Source: Labia minor (lineage: Eukaryota > Arthropoda > Insecta > Dermaptera > Spongiphoridae). Taken from it: a stretch of 64,000 nt of DNA. Shown here piece after piece: positions 1 to 9,549 of this stretch. The stretch is taken from assembly GCA_963082975.1 (NCBI GenBank), contig OY720344.1:96849228-96913227 (forward strand), in the 5' to 3' direction. A program made the position numbers and the translations under genes. The notes beneath the pieces are model-generated. The model had not been told where the DNA came from and made no database searches. It saw nothing but the letters and a program-made list of their open reading frames with translations. How positions within the stretch are numbered: the stretch's first letter is position 1; every line of letters starts with the position of its first letter.

Positions 1-634
1 ATAATTGATTCTTTATATACTCTTAATAATATTATGTGAAAATAAATTTAATCTAAATAATTACATATTTTAAATCAATTACAGAAAGTAAAAAGATGTT
101 TATGTCATGTAAATTTTATTAAACACATTCTTATATATCTCAAAGAAATAAAAATGACTTTTGATAAATTGAAAATAAATGAATATTAAAAATTAATAAA
201 TCTTGATATTGATTAATATTGGCATAATATGAACATACTTTCCTTGTATTCTTAATTGATTAACTTAAACCATTCTTCATAACTATTAATGAAATGGTTA
301 TACAAATGTCAAAGTGACAGGTGAGTTGGGAATATGATACTACATTCGCCCTACAATATATATATATATATATATATAAGTATTTTCTTATACATATATT
401 GACCAGGATGACCCACTCTTCACGGATCTTATTACAGACTTCAAACAATTGCAAAACATCTGCTTCCTACCTCGTCAATTTCCAAGAAATAACCTGTTAT
501 ATGAGAAAGACAATCAGATTTTTGCTTTATTTTTCCTATTATTTTATAACTATTTATTGTCATTAGTATTATTATTAAAGATTTTTAATACTCTTCAGAA
601 ATAAAGGTCATTTGTAGCAGTATAATTAACTTTT
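1..634. other. AT-rich stretch, no gene seen
   Basis: Low-complexity AT-rich DNA with a TA microsatellite near 355-378. The open frames across it are short and run through the microsatellite on both strands, so none is supported as coding. Confidence 0.6.
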
Positions 635-659
635 GAAGTTATACTTCTTTAGGCGCGTT

Positions 660-845
660 ATGGAAAATTGATGGGGAGTGAAATTTTAAGATGTGTGACA
701 CGAAAAATTAACAGTTTTTTTGTTTTTCCAGAAAAATAAATTTTTATTTGCCTGAAGTAGGATTCGAACCTACCATGTCTCTCTTCGACTACGTCATAGC
801 GCTCAAAGCAAGCGAGCGCTCTACCCACTAGGCTATGACGAATCC
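660..845 (-). mobile_element. tRNA-derived SINE (family 1)
   Basis: On the minus strand there is a perfect pol III B box (GGTTCGAATCC, 760-770) inside a T-arm with a 5-bp stem and a 7-nt loop, and an A box matching TRGYNNANNNG (825-835). The 3' acceptor-like strand does not pair with the 5' side, so this is not a functional tRNA gene. A short AT-rich body follows. The anticodon-arm region forms its own strong hairpin (GCGCTC with GAGCGC). Best read as a SINE head or a tRNA pseudogene. Confidence 0.65.
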
Positions 846-996
846 CCAACATTATTATCTTATTTTAACCATATATGCCATCCCATGGATAGATTATTAA
901 CAATTTTTTAATTAAACACAAAATATGAAGAATCTTGTTGAATTCTTGATGTCATATCTAATCTAAGGTGTGTAGAAAATTATAATAATTCCAAGA

Positions 997-1033
<37 letters not shown>
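997..1033. repeat. (TA)n microsatellite
   Basis: Uninterrupted TA dinucleotide run, followed by a short (GATA)n run near 1060. Confidence 0.9.
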
Positions 1034-1034
<1 letters not shown>

Positions 1035-1199
1035 CAATCTAATACCAGACCAAATAAATAGATAGATAGATGTCAACATTTCGTTTCATTTGTGTTGTTT
1101 CTAATGGACCGCTTGAACATTTCATTTCGAATTATATATGTGTGCTAATAAATTATATTCAGTAGTGATTTAAATTGAATATTTTGATTGATATTACTT

Positions 1200-1660
1200 A
1201 CTATTTGTGAATATTAGTGAAAACAAAAAATGTGCTTATATACTTTTGAGGTTAACTATCCGTATGTATTATTTATTGATATAAATTAATTATTTAATAT
1301 AATTAACACTAAATATTATTAAATTATTAATGTTAAATACTTATTATTATATATTATTATTAATAATATATTATTATATTATTTAAATTTATATTAAATG
1401 TATATATTAAATATATTTTATTATATAAATATATTAATTTTCAATTTTTTTTTAATGATGCCAAAGAAGTATAACTTCTCACGCGCGTACATAAGTACAC
1501 GCACCGCTTTTTTCTCTTATTCAATAAATCACATAAAAGAGAATCAAGTCATCTTTACCGGGGCACAGCTAAAAGTCCTAAATATTATTAAATGTTTATA
1601 ATATAAAAGGAAATTATTTGAAAAGATTTTTAGATAAAAAAAAAGCAAAATGTGCAGCAT
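1200..1660. other. AT-rich stretch, no gene seen
   Basis: Almost pure A/T from 1260 to 1450, then the near-palindrome at 1466-1478. A short open frame here is not supported by composition or by splice or promoter signals. Confidence 0.6.
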
Positions 1661-1828
1661 CGTACACGTGGCGGAAGTGAAACTTCTTACAATCTAGAGA
1701 ATAAGATAAATTTTAGTTGAGAGTGTGAGTGAGAGAGAAATAGAGAAAAATAAAGGGATCATTTCGAAAGACATATAACAGTATAAAATTTTCGTAACAA
1801 ATATTCGCTTTATTATTATTATTATTAT

Positions 1829-2398
1829 CTACTCTATCATCATATCTACATTGCCTGTACTATTGTCGGTTGGTGCTTCAATTGGTAATACTGATATTAA
1901 TGGCTTGTGATAACTAAAATAAGATATATATGTTCGTGATTCGACATTTTCTATATAACGTGTAAAAACAGCATCTATTGTAGTTCCAGATTTTGTTGTT
2001 GATTCCTTGGGATCGTTATTTATAAGCAGACCAAATGTTTCTTGAAGAAAGTTGATCAACGGCAACGAATCATCAGATCCAAAATTTACATTAAAATCTC
2101 CCCCGAGAATTAGAGGGATTTTATCTTCGCCTCGTTCAAGTGCATTAGCACCTGTGTGGCTATAAACCAGTAGTGAACGGTGTATGAAATAAATAATATC
2201 GTCTAAATTTTGGTCGTTATTTTTTTTCGGCATAGTGAAATCTGTGGAGTAGAGAAAAGCAGTTTTAAATGCAATAATAATTTTAAATCGATTTAGTAGT
2301 GTTAAAGTAATGTTGAGATTCGGATAAATAACGTGAATGGTCATCGACGCACATAACTGTATGTGTTGGCGTGTGAATCGCCGACCATGTTCACACAC
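1829..2398 (-). pseudogene. Transposon EEP (APE-like) endonuclease, C-terminal part
   Basis: The open frame covers up to 189 codons; the first internal ATG codons are at residues 19 and 55, and the opening codon is GTG, so the 5' boundary is arbitrary. The C-terminal half has hallmarks of the exonuclease-endonuclease-phosphatase fold: the GGDFNV motif (about residues 99-104), then TTIDAVF (about 147) and the SYHKPL motif (about 163) carrying the catalytic His. Upstream is a helical stretch typical of this group (IIYFIHRSLLVY). The N-terminal catalytic Glu region is missing, so this is a fragment. Such EEP domains nick DNA for non-LTR retrotransposons and are also fused to Helentron Rep-helicase proteins. 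Its place between palindromic ends hints at the second but does not prove it. Confidence 0.75.
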
Positions 2399-2497
2399 AC
2401 AATTACATGCGTCGGTATGCGTGCACGCTGTATATTTGACTTGAGAATTTTAATTATTTCACGATATATATATATATATATATAAATATCAATTTTT

Positions 2498-2619
2498 ACT
2501 ATCTCGCCAGAGATAGTATTGCGATCACGAAAATTTTCGATGTTGAGATTTTGATGTTTTTATACGTTTTGAAGGTTCCTGAATCATTTTCACTAAGGTT
2601 GAGAAAAATGTCTGTATGT

Positions 2620-2670
<51 letters not shown>

Positions 2671-3131
2671 GGCAAGATTACGCAAAAACGGTTTGAGCTA
2701 GAATGATGAAATTTGGTACATGGACATTATTCAAAATTCATAGTTTTCTATCAACTTTTGAGAAATGTAGGTCAACCGGAAGAGGGTCATTACCTACAAC
2801 GTTTTGATTTTTTTTCCTCTAAAGTGACCGTAAAAATAAAGATATATGTTTGATAATTTTTCACATGATTAATAATTGTATAAAACTGCTATATATAGAA
2901 TTTCAGCTTGATTGATTCGCTAAAATTACCAGAATTAATTTTTTAACACTGCAAATCTCACGCGCCAACACGTAACGTGGTGCCATCAACAAAAAGCCAA
3001 ACATGCGCTGATTTAATATTTATTATTTATTATTTATAATTTATAATTAATTAAATTTAATTTAAATATAATATATTATATTATTTAATCCAATTCTCAA
3101 ATTGCGAGATAGTCGAGTGGAGACACTCCAG
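2498..3131 (+). mobile_element. Family A HINE-like element, copy A1 (full length)
   Basis: Starts ACTATCTCGCC, whose first bases form a hairpin with GAGATAGTA just downstream. It has a (TG)n tract near 2620-2660 and ends GCGAGATAG followed by the hairpin GAGTGGAGACACTC. The 10-base ACTATCTCGC at the 5' end is repeated inverted and internal to the 3' hairpin. No coding capacity. This is the reference copy for family A here. Confidence 0.8.
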
Positions 3132-3153
3132 CTAATTATATATGACTTAACTA

Positions 3154-3167
3154 GCGCGCATGCGCGC
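3154..3167. other. 14-bp GC palindrome
   Basis: GCGCGCATGCGCGC is a perfect palindrome of alternating purine and pyrimidine in an otherwise AT-rich region, a sequence able to form Z-DNA or a cruciform. Confidence 0.8.
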
Positions 3168-3200
3168 CATGGACTTTGGACCTAGCGAGAGGGTATTAGA

Positions 3201-3341
3201 ACGAAAGACAGCACAAAAGCAACACGCAGATAGCCTCTTTCTCAAAGACGAAAGACCGGACAAAAGAAAGACCCAGATAGCCTCTCTCTCAAGAACGAAA
3301 CACCGCACAAAAGAGAGACGGAGATAGAGGCTATCTCATTC
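3201..3341. repeat. Three tandem 47-bp repeats
   Basis: Units begin at 3201, 3248 and 3295, each opening ACGAAA and containing CACAAAAG or GACAAAAG and then a GATAG-type block. The period is exactly 47 bases. The third unit ends in GAGATAGAGGCTATCTC, a 7-bp-arm palindrome. Confidence 0.85.
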
Positions 3342-3377
3342 TCACTCGTTATATCTATATCTTTTTTCTCTCTTGCG

Positions 3378-3397
3378 TTTCGTAACGCGTTACGAAA
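3378..3397. other. 20-bp perfect palindrome
   Basis: TTTCGTAACGCGTTACGAAA is a perfect inverted repeat lying about 55 bases inside the right near-palindromic end of unit 2. It could be a terminal hairpin of the element. Confidence 0.85.
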
Positions 3398-3550
3398 TTT
3401 CAATTTTTCAATTCACTCTACATTCTCAACCAAATGTCAGGACGCCGCTAAAGAAGTTTCACTTCAAAAATCATATTACATAATATTGTTTTGATTAATA
3501 TTTTCAATGACCTTTAAAGAATCAATGGAAGTGTATATTCTCCATCAGTT

Positions 3551-3845
3551 CAGTGGTTTCCACGCTTATTTTGCCAAGAGTCCCCTTTCAAGAAAAAATT
3601 TACTCAACAAGTCCCCTGGAAATTAACTTTTTTTAATTTTAATAACAATTAAACAGAAAGATAAATATTCGCAAAATATTATAAATAAAAGTGTAAATTA
3701 AAAACATTGAAATTATGAATCTATTTATTGAACTCAGAATAGAATAGTAATATACAACTAATTTTCCCTAAATGCACCTGTAGCCATCCCCCTGGATCGT
3801 TGAAGCACCCGCGAGGGGCGGTAGCTCCCACTTTAAGAATCACTG
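3551..3845. mobile_element. hAT-like MITE
   Basis: Begins CAGTGGTTTCCACGC and ends, on the opposite strand, CAGTGATTCTTAAAGTGG. These CAGTG-initial imperfect inverted ends are typical of hAT elements. About 295 bp with no coding sequence. The flanking 8-mers do not match, so no target duplication is preserved. Confidence 0.6.
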
Positions 3846-3849
3846 TTTT

Positions 3850-4340
3850 AATTTATCTTAGAGTAGATTATATTCTCAAATAGAATTAATCTTTTAAGTA
3901 AATAAATAAATACTATCTTAAAATTTGATTGTAATTTATAAGAATAATACTAATATTCTTTATTAGAATATATACTGATATTATGATTTATAATTATTTG
4001 AAAATTTAAATTAATTATTATAATTAGTAATGCATTATTATATATAATGTTATAAAATTCAACCATAACTTAAATAATTGCAATGTAACATCAATGGATG
4101 AACATTTTTTTTCTCAGAAAACTAATGAATAACAAAAATAATTATTTTTAAAAATCAATCATCATTCATATAAATTTGAATATTTTCCAAATCCATCTTG
4201 AGTCATTGTACTGTTTCAATTTAGACATTTGTTTATACCTGTAATTAATCATTTTAATTAAAAGAAAACAATTAAAAGGATTTTTCTTTATGAGCTATAT
4301 AGATCGAATCTTATCACAAAAACACGCTATTATGCGAATT
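3850..4340. other. AT-rich stretch, no gene seen
   Basis: AT-rich spacer without recognisable repeats or signals. Confidence 0.6.
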
Positions 4341-4347
4341 TCATTAA

Positions 4348-4767
4348 CATCTCGCCAGGGCATTATTCAAAATTCGTAGTTTTCTATCAACTTTTGAAAA
4401 ATGTAGCTCATTCGGAAGAGGACCATTAACTTCCACGTTTTCATTTTTTTCCCTCTAAATTGAGTGTAAAAATAAAGATATGTTTGATAGTTTTTCACAT
4501 GATTAAAAATTGTATAAAACTGCTATATATAGAATTTTGGCTTGATTGAATTGCTGAAAGTACCGGAATTTATTTTTTAACACGATTGCAAGTAACGCGC
4601 CAGCACGTGACATGGTACCATCAACAAAGAGTCAAACACGCGCTGGTTTAATAAATATTATTTGTTAATTTCAATTTATAATTTAATTAATTAAATTTAA
4701 TTTAAATAATATATATGTTATTTAATCCAATTCAAATTGCGAGATAGTCGAGTGGAGACACTCCAGC
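4348..4767 (+). mobile_element. Family A element, copy A2 (internal deletion)
   Basis: The 5' end reads ATCTCGCCAG and joins directly to GGCATTATTC from the middle of the family, so the microsatellite part is deleted. The 3' hairpin end GAGTGGAGACACTC is intact. Confidence 0.75.
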
Positions 4768-4786
4768 TTATTTACTTTGTATTAGT

Positions 4787-5140
4787 TGTCAATATCACTT
4801 AAAAGTAGTAGTAAAAATTTATAAGGAGCCGATTTTATTTATTTATTTTACATATTTTTTTTAGCAAAGATGTCCTATGATGATATGAATTAAACATAGG
4901 TTTATTAAACCAAGTTCATTTTTCTGAGGACATCTATACAGAAATGTACATAAAATAAAAGAACGTGTTGTTATTATTAATATGGTATATAAACAATTTA
5001 AAATTCGAAAAAAGAAGATATCATACTCAAAAATGATCAACAAAGGAGTTATAAACACTGAATATTATGAATATTTTAATATACTTATTGAATTAAAATG
5101 AATTAAATCCTTTCGCATACAGGCAGAGCCGTAGTCGCTC
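4787..5140 (+). mobile_element. Family C repeat, partial copy C3
   Basis: Matches the right-hand third of the longer copies at 30781 and 43877 (shared blocks GATGTCCTATGATGATAT and GTTTATTAAACC). Unlike those, it ends with GCCGTAGTCGCTCT, which contains the inverse of the family C start (CGACTACG) and can fold as AGAGC/GCTCT. This may be the true 3' end of the family. Confidence 0.55.
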
Positions 5141-5445
5141 TGAGAAGCTAGTATTTATAAAATAATTGTATTTTTTCTTGTAATATAAGTCTTAATTTAA
5201 AATGATTTAAGTATATATTATTTAGAAAAAATCAACAAATGGTTTAACATTCTCAGGCAATATGAAAAAGGAAATAATTGCAGGGTTTTTTTTTTTGGTT
5301 AAAGTTGTTAAAAAAGCGCATGACATGGACCATTAAGCTTCCTTCAAATGTCGTTTTTCTTTGACAACATTCAGATTTGATTGAGGGCAAATAGTTACAA
5401 ATGCCTCTCCATCATCATCCTGTTGAAATGGGCATTTGAGGCCTG
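5140..5445. other. AT-rich spacer, no gene seen
   Basis: No recognised repeat; a T-run at 5286-5297. Confidence 0.5.
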
Positions 5446-5448
5446 AGG

Positions 5449-5658
5449 TCAGAGGTCACCGATATCCATCGCGGCCGCCTGATAAATATCTACACCGTCC
5501 ATTGAAATATCCAGTAGAACAAAAAACAAAAAAAAACAAATAACAACATCGAGTTGTTTATGTATGTCGGGTGCATTTAATTTGAAATAAATGCCATCCA
5601 TGACTATTAAACATCCAATTGCTCCTGGGTAAGGGATTTGGTATTCACACTTTGCCAA
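5449..5658 (-). pseudogene. Possible Harbinger/HARBI1-like transposase fragment
   Basis: A 69-codon frame opening with TTG, not ATG. Its first part, with IPYPGAIGC near residues 8-16 and KLNAPDIH further on, resembles the block around the first catalytic Asp of Harbinger-type transposases (consensus like FPG-IG-IDGTHI-I-AP). The expected IDGTH is not preserved, and a poly-A/T run follows. This is pattern recognition by eye. It could equally be an unrelated frame. A NotI-type octamer GCGGCCGC lies at 5471-5478, unusual in this base composition. Confidence 0.3.
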
Positions 5659-5659
5659 T

Positions 5660-6135
5660 TTTAATTTGGTAATTACTGGTTGAAAAATTCTATTAATTAT
5701 ATCTGATTAAAATATATATACGCACTTATGAAACTTGAATGTAATCCCCTCCGGATATTTACAAATAAAATTTTCACCAAGATCAATGAAAAACAATTCA
5801 TATCAAATTAAATAATGAAAAAAACAAAACAAAACAATAACAATATTAATTAACTTTTAAATATCATGTAAGAGAAGGGAAATTTAAAAATTAATTGAAC
5901 CTAATAAGAAAAATATGAATATATATTCATTCATAATAAAAATGAAGTGTATGGTGAGAAATACATATTCTAATCTCAATCATTAAGATTATCTATTTCA
6001 TTTTATTTATTTGTACACAGATCTTTCTGGTCCATTATTATGTACATAATAAAAAAAATTATTTAAATAAAAATAAAATATTATATTTATTATACAATAT
6101 TATAATTCATAGAATGTGTTTTTTCACAAAATCTT
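5660..6135. other. AT-rich stretch, no gene seen
   Basis: AT-rich spacer; nothing recognised. Confidence 0.6.
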
Positions 6136-6139
6136 AACA

Positions 6140-6790
6140 TACAAAGCGTAGAATTTGAAAATGTAGAAAAATTTAAATACTTTGGTTCTGTAATCACGAA
6201 GGATAATAATATTCGAGAAGAATTTTAATCGAGGTTGCAATCGGGTAACGCCTGTAATCATTCAGTAAAGGGGCTTATCTCGTCAAAATTATTATCAAAA
6301 ACGATCAAAATTAAAATATATAAAATAATTATTTTACCTGCTATGTTATATATGTATATATATATATGGCTGTGAGGCATGATCTATGACCCCGGGGGAC
6401 GAGAGTAGATTTAGAGTATTCTAGTATTATAGGATTCTTCGCACCATTTATGGGCCAAAGAAAGATGAGGTCACCGGGGAATGGCGGACTCTGCATAACG
6501 AGAAATTGCATGATCTCTATGCATCTCTAGGCATAGTTAGGGTTATAAAATCGAGAAGGCTGCGATGGGCAGGGCACGTGGCTAGATTGGATGGCGAAAA
6601 TATATTAGTGGAGAAATCGATTGGGAAGATCAAGAACCCAGTGGGAGGACAATGTAGGAATGGACTTGAGAGAGATGGAAGAGGGTAGGGGTTGGATGGT
6701 TCTGGCTCTGGATATGGACACTTGGAGAAATGTGGTTGCTTTCAAGAATTTTCGAGTTCCTTAGAGCCACAGAGATAGATAGATAGATAA
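6140..6790 (+). pseudogene. Non-LTR retrotransposon, 3' end of reverse transcriptase ORF
   Basis: Broken translation across frames shows the region after the RT catalytic core: FENVEKFKYFGSVIT, then LRTIYGPKKDEVTGEWR, then RRLRWAGHVARLDGE, a very common C-terminal signature of arthropod non-LTR ORF2 proteins. In-frame stops (one after REEF near 6228) and frameshifts make it dead. It ends in GAGCCACAGAGATAGATAG, a (GATA)n tail of the kind left by retrotransposition. It is 5' truncated, as usual for LINE copies. Related tails occur at 26285-26372 (minus) and 34935-35235. Confidence 0.8.
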
Positions 6791-6867
6791 AATGTATTTT
6801 TAAATTTTATTCTTTTAAATCTATTAAAAATAATTTATCCTTTCATTGTTATATTACTTATGTTTTT

Positions 6868-7472
6868 ACCGACCGACGATAGTAAGGGAGGTATTGTTTT
6901 CACACCAAATTTCACATGTGGAGATTTTTACATATCTCCACGAATCATGCATTTTCTTAACAGAAAAAAGTATTTTTAGCATGATGTCTGTCCATCCGTC
7001 CGTCCGTCCGTCCGTATAGACGTGTACAGCCTGAACGGCTGAACGGATTTTGATGAAATTTGGTATATTTACTTAATGCATCAGTGGGATGAATTGATCA
7101 ACTTTTGGTGCAAATCCGGAAACCGGAAGTCGTAGTATTAGCGATCGACGATAGGAAGGGAAGGGTTATTTTCATACCAAATTTCACATGAGGAGATTTT
7201 TTACATATCATCACGAATCATTCACTTTGCATTGGTTTTATACTCGAGAAAAATCATCTTTATTAGTTTTTTCTTAATTAAAATTATATGACGTCATCCA
7301 GCCATTCATGACGTCACAGCCTGGTCTTACATATATATTATAAATAAAATAAAATTAAAAATATGTATGTTATATCCATAAATAGATAAATTAAAATTAT
7401 TTGAAATTGTTTCTGTATCTGGAAATTAATTTATTTCAAACCGTCGGTCGGTTCGGACCTGGCCACAGGTCA
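6868..7472 (+). mobile_element. Family B HINE-like element, copy B1 (full length)
   Basis: Starts ACCGACCGACGAT, has a GTCC tetranucleotide run (about 6988-7013), two TGACGTCA-type motifs near 7290-7310, and ends ACCGTCGGTCGGT followed by the hairpin GACCTGGCCACAGGTC. The start is repeated inverted just inside the 3' hairpin, the asymmetric arrangement expected of Helentrons. Non-coding. Confidence 0.8.
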
Positions 7473-7479
7473 ACTTATT

Positions 7480-8430
7480 TAATTTTCCAAATGGTTTCCC
7501 CATAGATAAATTTTTTTTGGAATCATAATCTTCTTTTTGAACTAGGAATTTTTATGGATTTTTCTTTTACTTGATTTGAATTTTTGTCTGTGCCTTCTTT
7601 ATAAATCCGTTTACATTATTGACCACTCTACAAAAGCCTGGTGCTAGTTTTGCTATCTATCAAAAATTTTAAAAACTAGAATATTTTTAATATTCATTTT
7701 TCGTAATAAATTATAAAAATTAATTATAAATAAGCAATTAACAACCAAATAAAATAAAAAAATAATAATAAAAATTAAATAAATAAAAGGCTTATGAGTT
7801 GACTAATAAACCAAATTTCAACTTTATTAGATAAATTGTGTAAACACTAGAACGTTTAACCATTAAATCTATAAGCATATTATAATGATTTTCTTTTCAG
7901 TAAGAATATTTATATTTTAAATGCTGAATTTTCAGAAGGAGATGATCTTGATTGATAAAAATTATAAATATTATTGGAGAAAATGAAAAATTTAGCGATT
8001 AAAATAGATCCTGGGATTGTTTGTAGGTTTTAATTAAAGGTAAATGATTGATGTTCACATGATAATTGCAAGTTATTCATCAATAAAATTGGAAAATGGT
8101 AAAGAAAATTTTCGTTCATACTTTCACCTATGTCTTTTTATTTTAATTTTTAATGACTAACAATAAGTGAGATAAAAAATTACAATACGTAATTAATAAT
8201 ATAATTTAATTAATTATTATTTTAATTAATTAGAGCTATTAAATTATATATAATATTTTTTTAAGAATCTTGAATAAATAATCCTTAAAATTGATAAAAA
8301 AATTATTTTAATTTATAAATATATAAATATTTTCAAAAATCCATATACATTTTTCAGGACTGTAGAAAAATGCTGACTTTAAAAAAATATATAATAATAT
8401 TAATAATTGTTTAATAATTATTTGTGGTAA
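7480..8430. other. AT-rich stretch, no gene seen
   Basis: AT-rich spacer with no recognised element or coding frame. Confidence 0.6.
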
Positions 8431-8432
8431 AT

Positions 8433-8881
8433 TGTAATCTCTGAGGTTTATTATTGTGGAAAATTTAGTGGCTCGACGATTGAGAATGACACTCCTGGCT
8501 GATTGTAGAGTGTTGACTCGTTTCTAGGCTTGACTTCGGGCTTGTTTAGGCAACTCGAGGATGATGCATGCGACTCCGAGGGTGCGACTATTGTGACTGA
8601 TGTGACTGATGCATCTGATGTTAATGTTGGTCTCGATGCGACTACAGTGCTACAGTGACTACTCCGACTTGCGAGGCTCCCTTATATATCCTCAAGGCAC
8701 TGCTTGGGGATGGTAGGAGTAAGGAAAGTTTGATACATTTCTGCTTTGGCTATCTCCAAGAGCCCTGCTCGGGGATGATTTAGGTAGGGGAGGGTCAAAA
8801 GGCCCTTCCACCCCGAATTTGTGGAGTGCTAGGGTCGAGAAACTTCCGCCCAAATGTCACCAAGGGTCCTTCGGGCACAAT
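8433..8881 (-). mobile_element. Probable solo LTR
   Basis: Read on the minus strand it runs TGTGCCC...GATTACA (about 449 bp, TG...CA ends), is GC-richer than its surroundings, and carries a TATATAAG box near 8684-8692 with an AATAAA near 8448 downstream, the U3-R-U5 order of an LTR. No matching short target duplication is evident and there is no internal retrotransposon sequence on either side, so this is a solo or degraded LTR. Confidence 0.55.
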
Positions 8882-8884
8882 TTT

Positions 8885-9310
8885 CAATTCCCATATTATT
8901 ATTTTTATTATCATTATCATCATCATCATCATTACTATAAAACAAAATATGAACTTTAGACCTCTCACTCACACAATAAAAATCTGTTCAACAATATAAT
9001 TGTATTATATAATAAATAATAAATTAAATTATTTTAATATTTCTTTTAAAATAAAATTATTATTATTGTTATTAATATTGGCATTCTTTAGTATTTCACC
9101 AAAGTAGGGGTTATATTATTATTTTTAGAAACGGGGCCATTAAGGGTTTTCCTTTGGTTTATTATTCATATATTATATATGCTATAAACTTCAACCCATA
9201 TACAAATATTTAATTTTCAATGAACTGAAAGAATATAAATATTAAAGAAATTATCTAATAAACAAAGTAAATGTTTGTTAAAATTTTTATTTTATTTCTT
9301 TTTTTCATTG
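8885..9310. other. AT-rich stretch with (ATC)n microsatellite
   Basis: A TATC/ATC repeat occupies about 8908-8935. Otherwise AT-rich with no gene seen. Confidence 0.6.
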
Positions 9311-9314
9311 GAAT

Positions 9315-9545
9315 TTAAATTGTTCGTCTGTTTGTCTGTCTGTGCATGCGGGGAGTCTTATTCCTATATTCCTGGAAGACATTAAACGGCGACCTCCTTT
9401 TTTTCGTAATGTAATTTTTATATGAAAAAAAATAACATTTCTGTTTTCTCCTCCCATGATGGTTCATCAGACCTGTAATTTTTTCCAGGTCGGCATTTAA
9501 TTCATCAAAAATCTTTTTGATTTGTTCCAAGTTTATAGCTATATA
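9315..9545 (-). other. Candidate coding exon or remnant, unknown product
   Basis: A minus-strand frame of about 71 codons opens with TTG after a ...TATATAG acceptor-like site near 9540. Its start, LEQIKKIFDELNADLEKITG, looks like an amphipathic coiled coil, and GC content is higher than the flanks. The later part is Lys/Arg-rich and crosses A-runs. No promoter or poly(A) signal accompanies it, so coding status is uncertain. Confidence 0.25.
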
Positions 9546-9549
9546 AATT

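Larger units (their letters stand above)
635..1478. mobile_element. Palindrome-ended repeat unit 1
   Basis: A near-palindromic 13-mer GAAGTTATACTTC (635-647) followed by TTTAGGCGCG faces an inverted match (GAAGTATAACTTC, 1466-1478, preceded by GCCAAA). The same arrangement, with a variant core, bounds the next unit. The interior holds a tRNA-like SINE head and a TA microsatellite. The inverted pair is seen directly; that it marks the ends of a mobile element is inference, since no target duplication or transposase is visible. Confidence 0.4.
1674..3465. mobile_element. Palindrome-ended repeat unit 2 carrying an endonuclease relic
   Basis: The near-palindrome GAAGTGAAACTTC at 1674-1686 is matched in inverted orientation by GAAGTTTCACTTC at 3453-3465, the latter with flank TTTAGCGGCG that resembles the flank of unit 1 (TTTAGGCGCG). 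Between them lie an EEP endonuclease relic on the minus strand, an inserted family A element, a 14-bp GC palindrome, three 47-bp tandem repeats and a 20-bp perfect palindrome just inside the right end. A hairpin near one end plus an EEP domain would suit a Helentron-type element, but no Rep or helicase sequence is present, so the class is inference. Confidence 0.4.

Noticed and set aside
321-566. Short frames at the left end and in many AT-rich spacers
   Set aside because: They translate TA or AT simple repeats into Tyr/Ile/Leu strings, lack initiator, splice or poly(A) context, and often exist on both strands.
725-842. A functional tRNA gene
   Set aside because: T-arm and both promoter boxes are present but the acceptor strands do not pair, and the sequence continues as a SINE-like body.
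5471-5478. Vector or adaptor contamination suggested by a NotI-type octamer
   Set aside because: The surrounding sequence is ordinary local DNA without other vector features.
6988-7015. CRISPR-like array from the GTCC repeats in family B
   Set aside because: These are pure tetranucleotide microsatellites without spacers, at the same place in every copy of a transposon.
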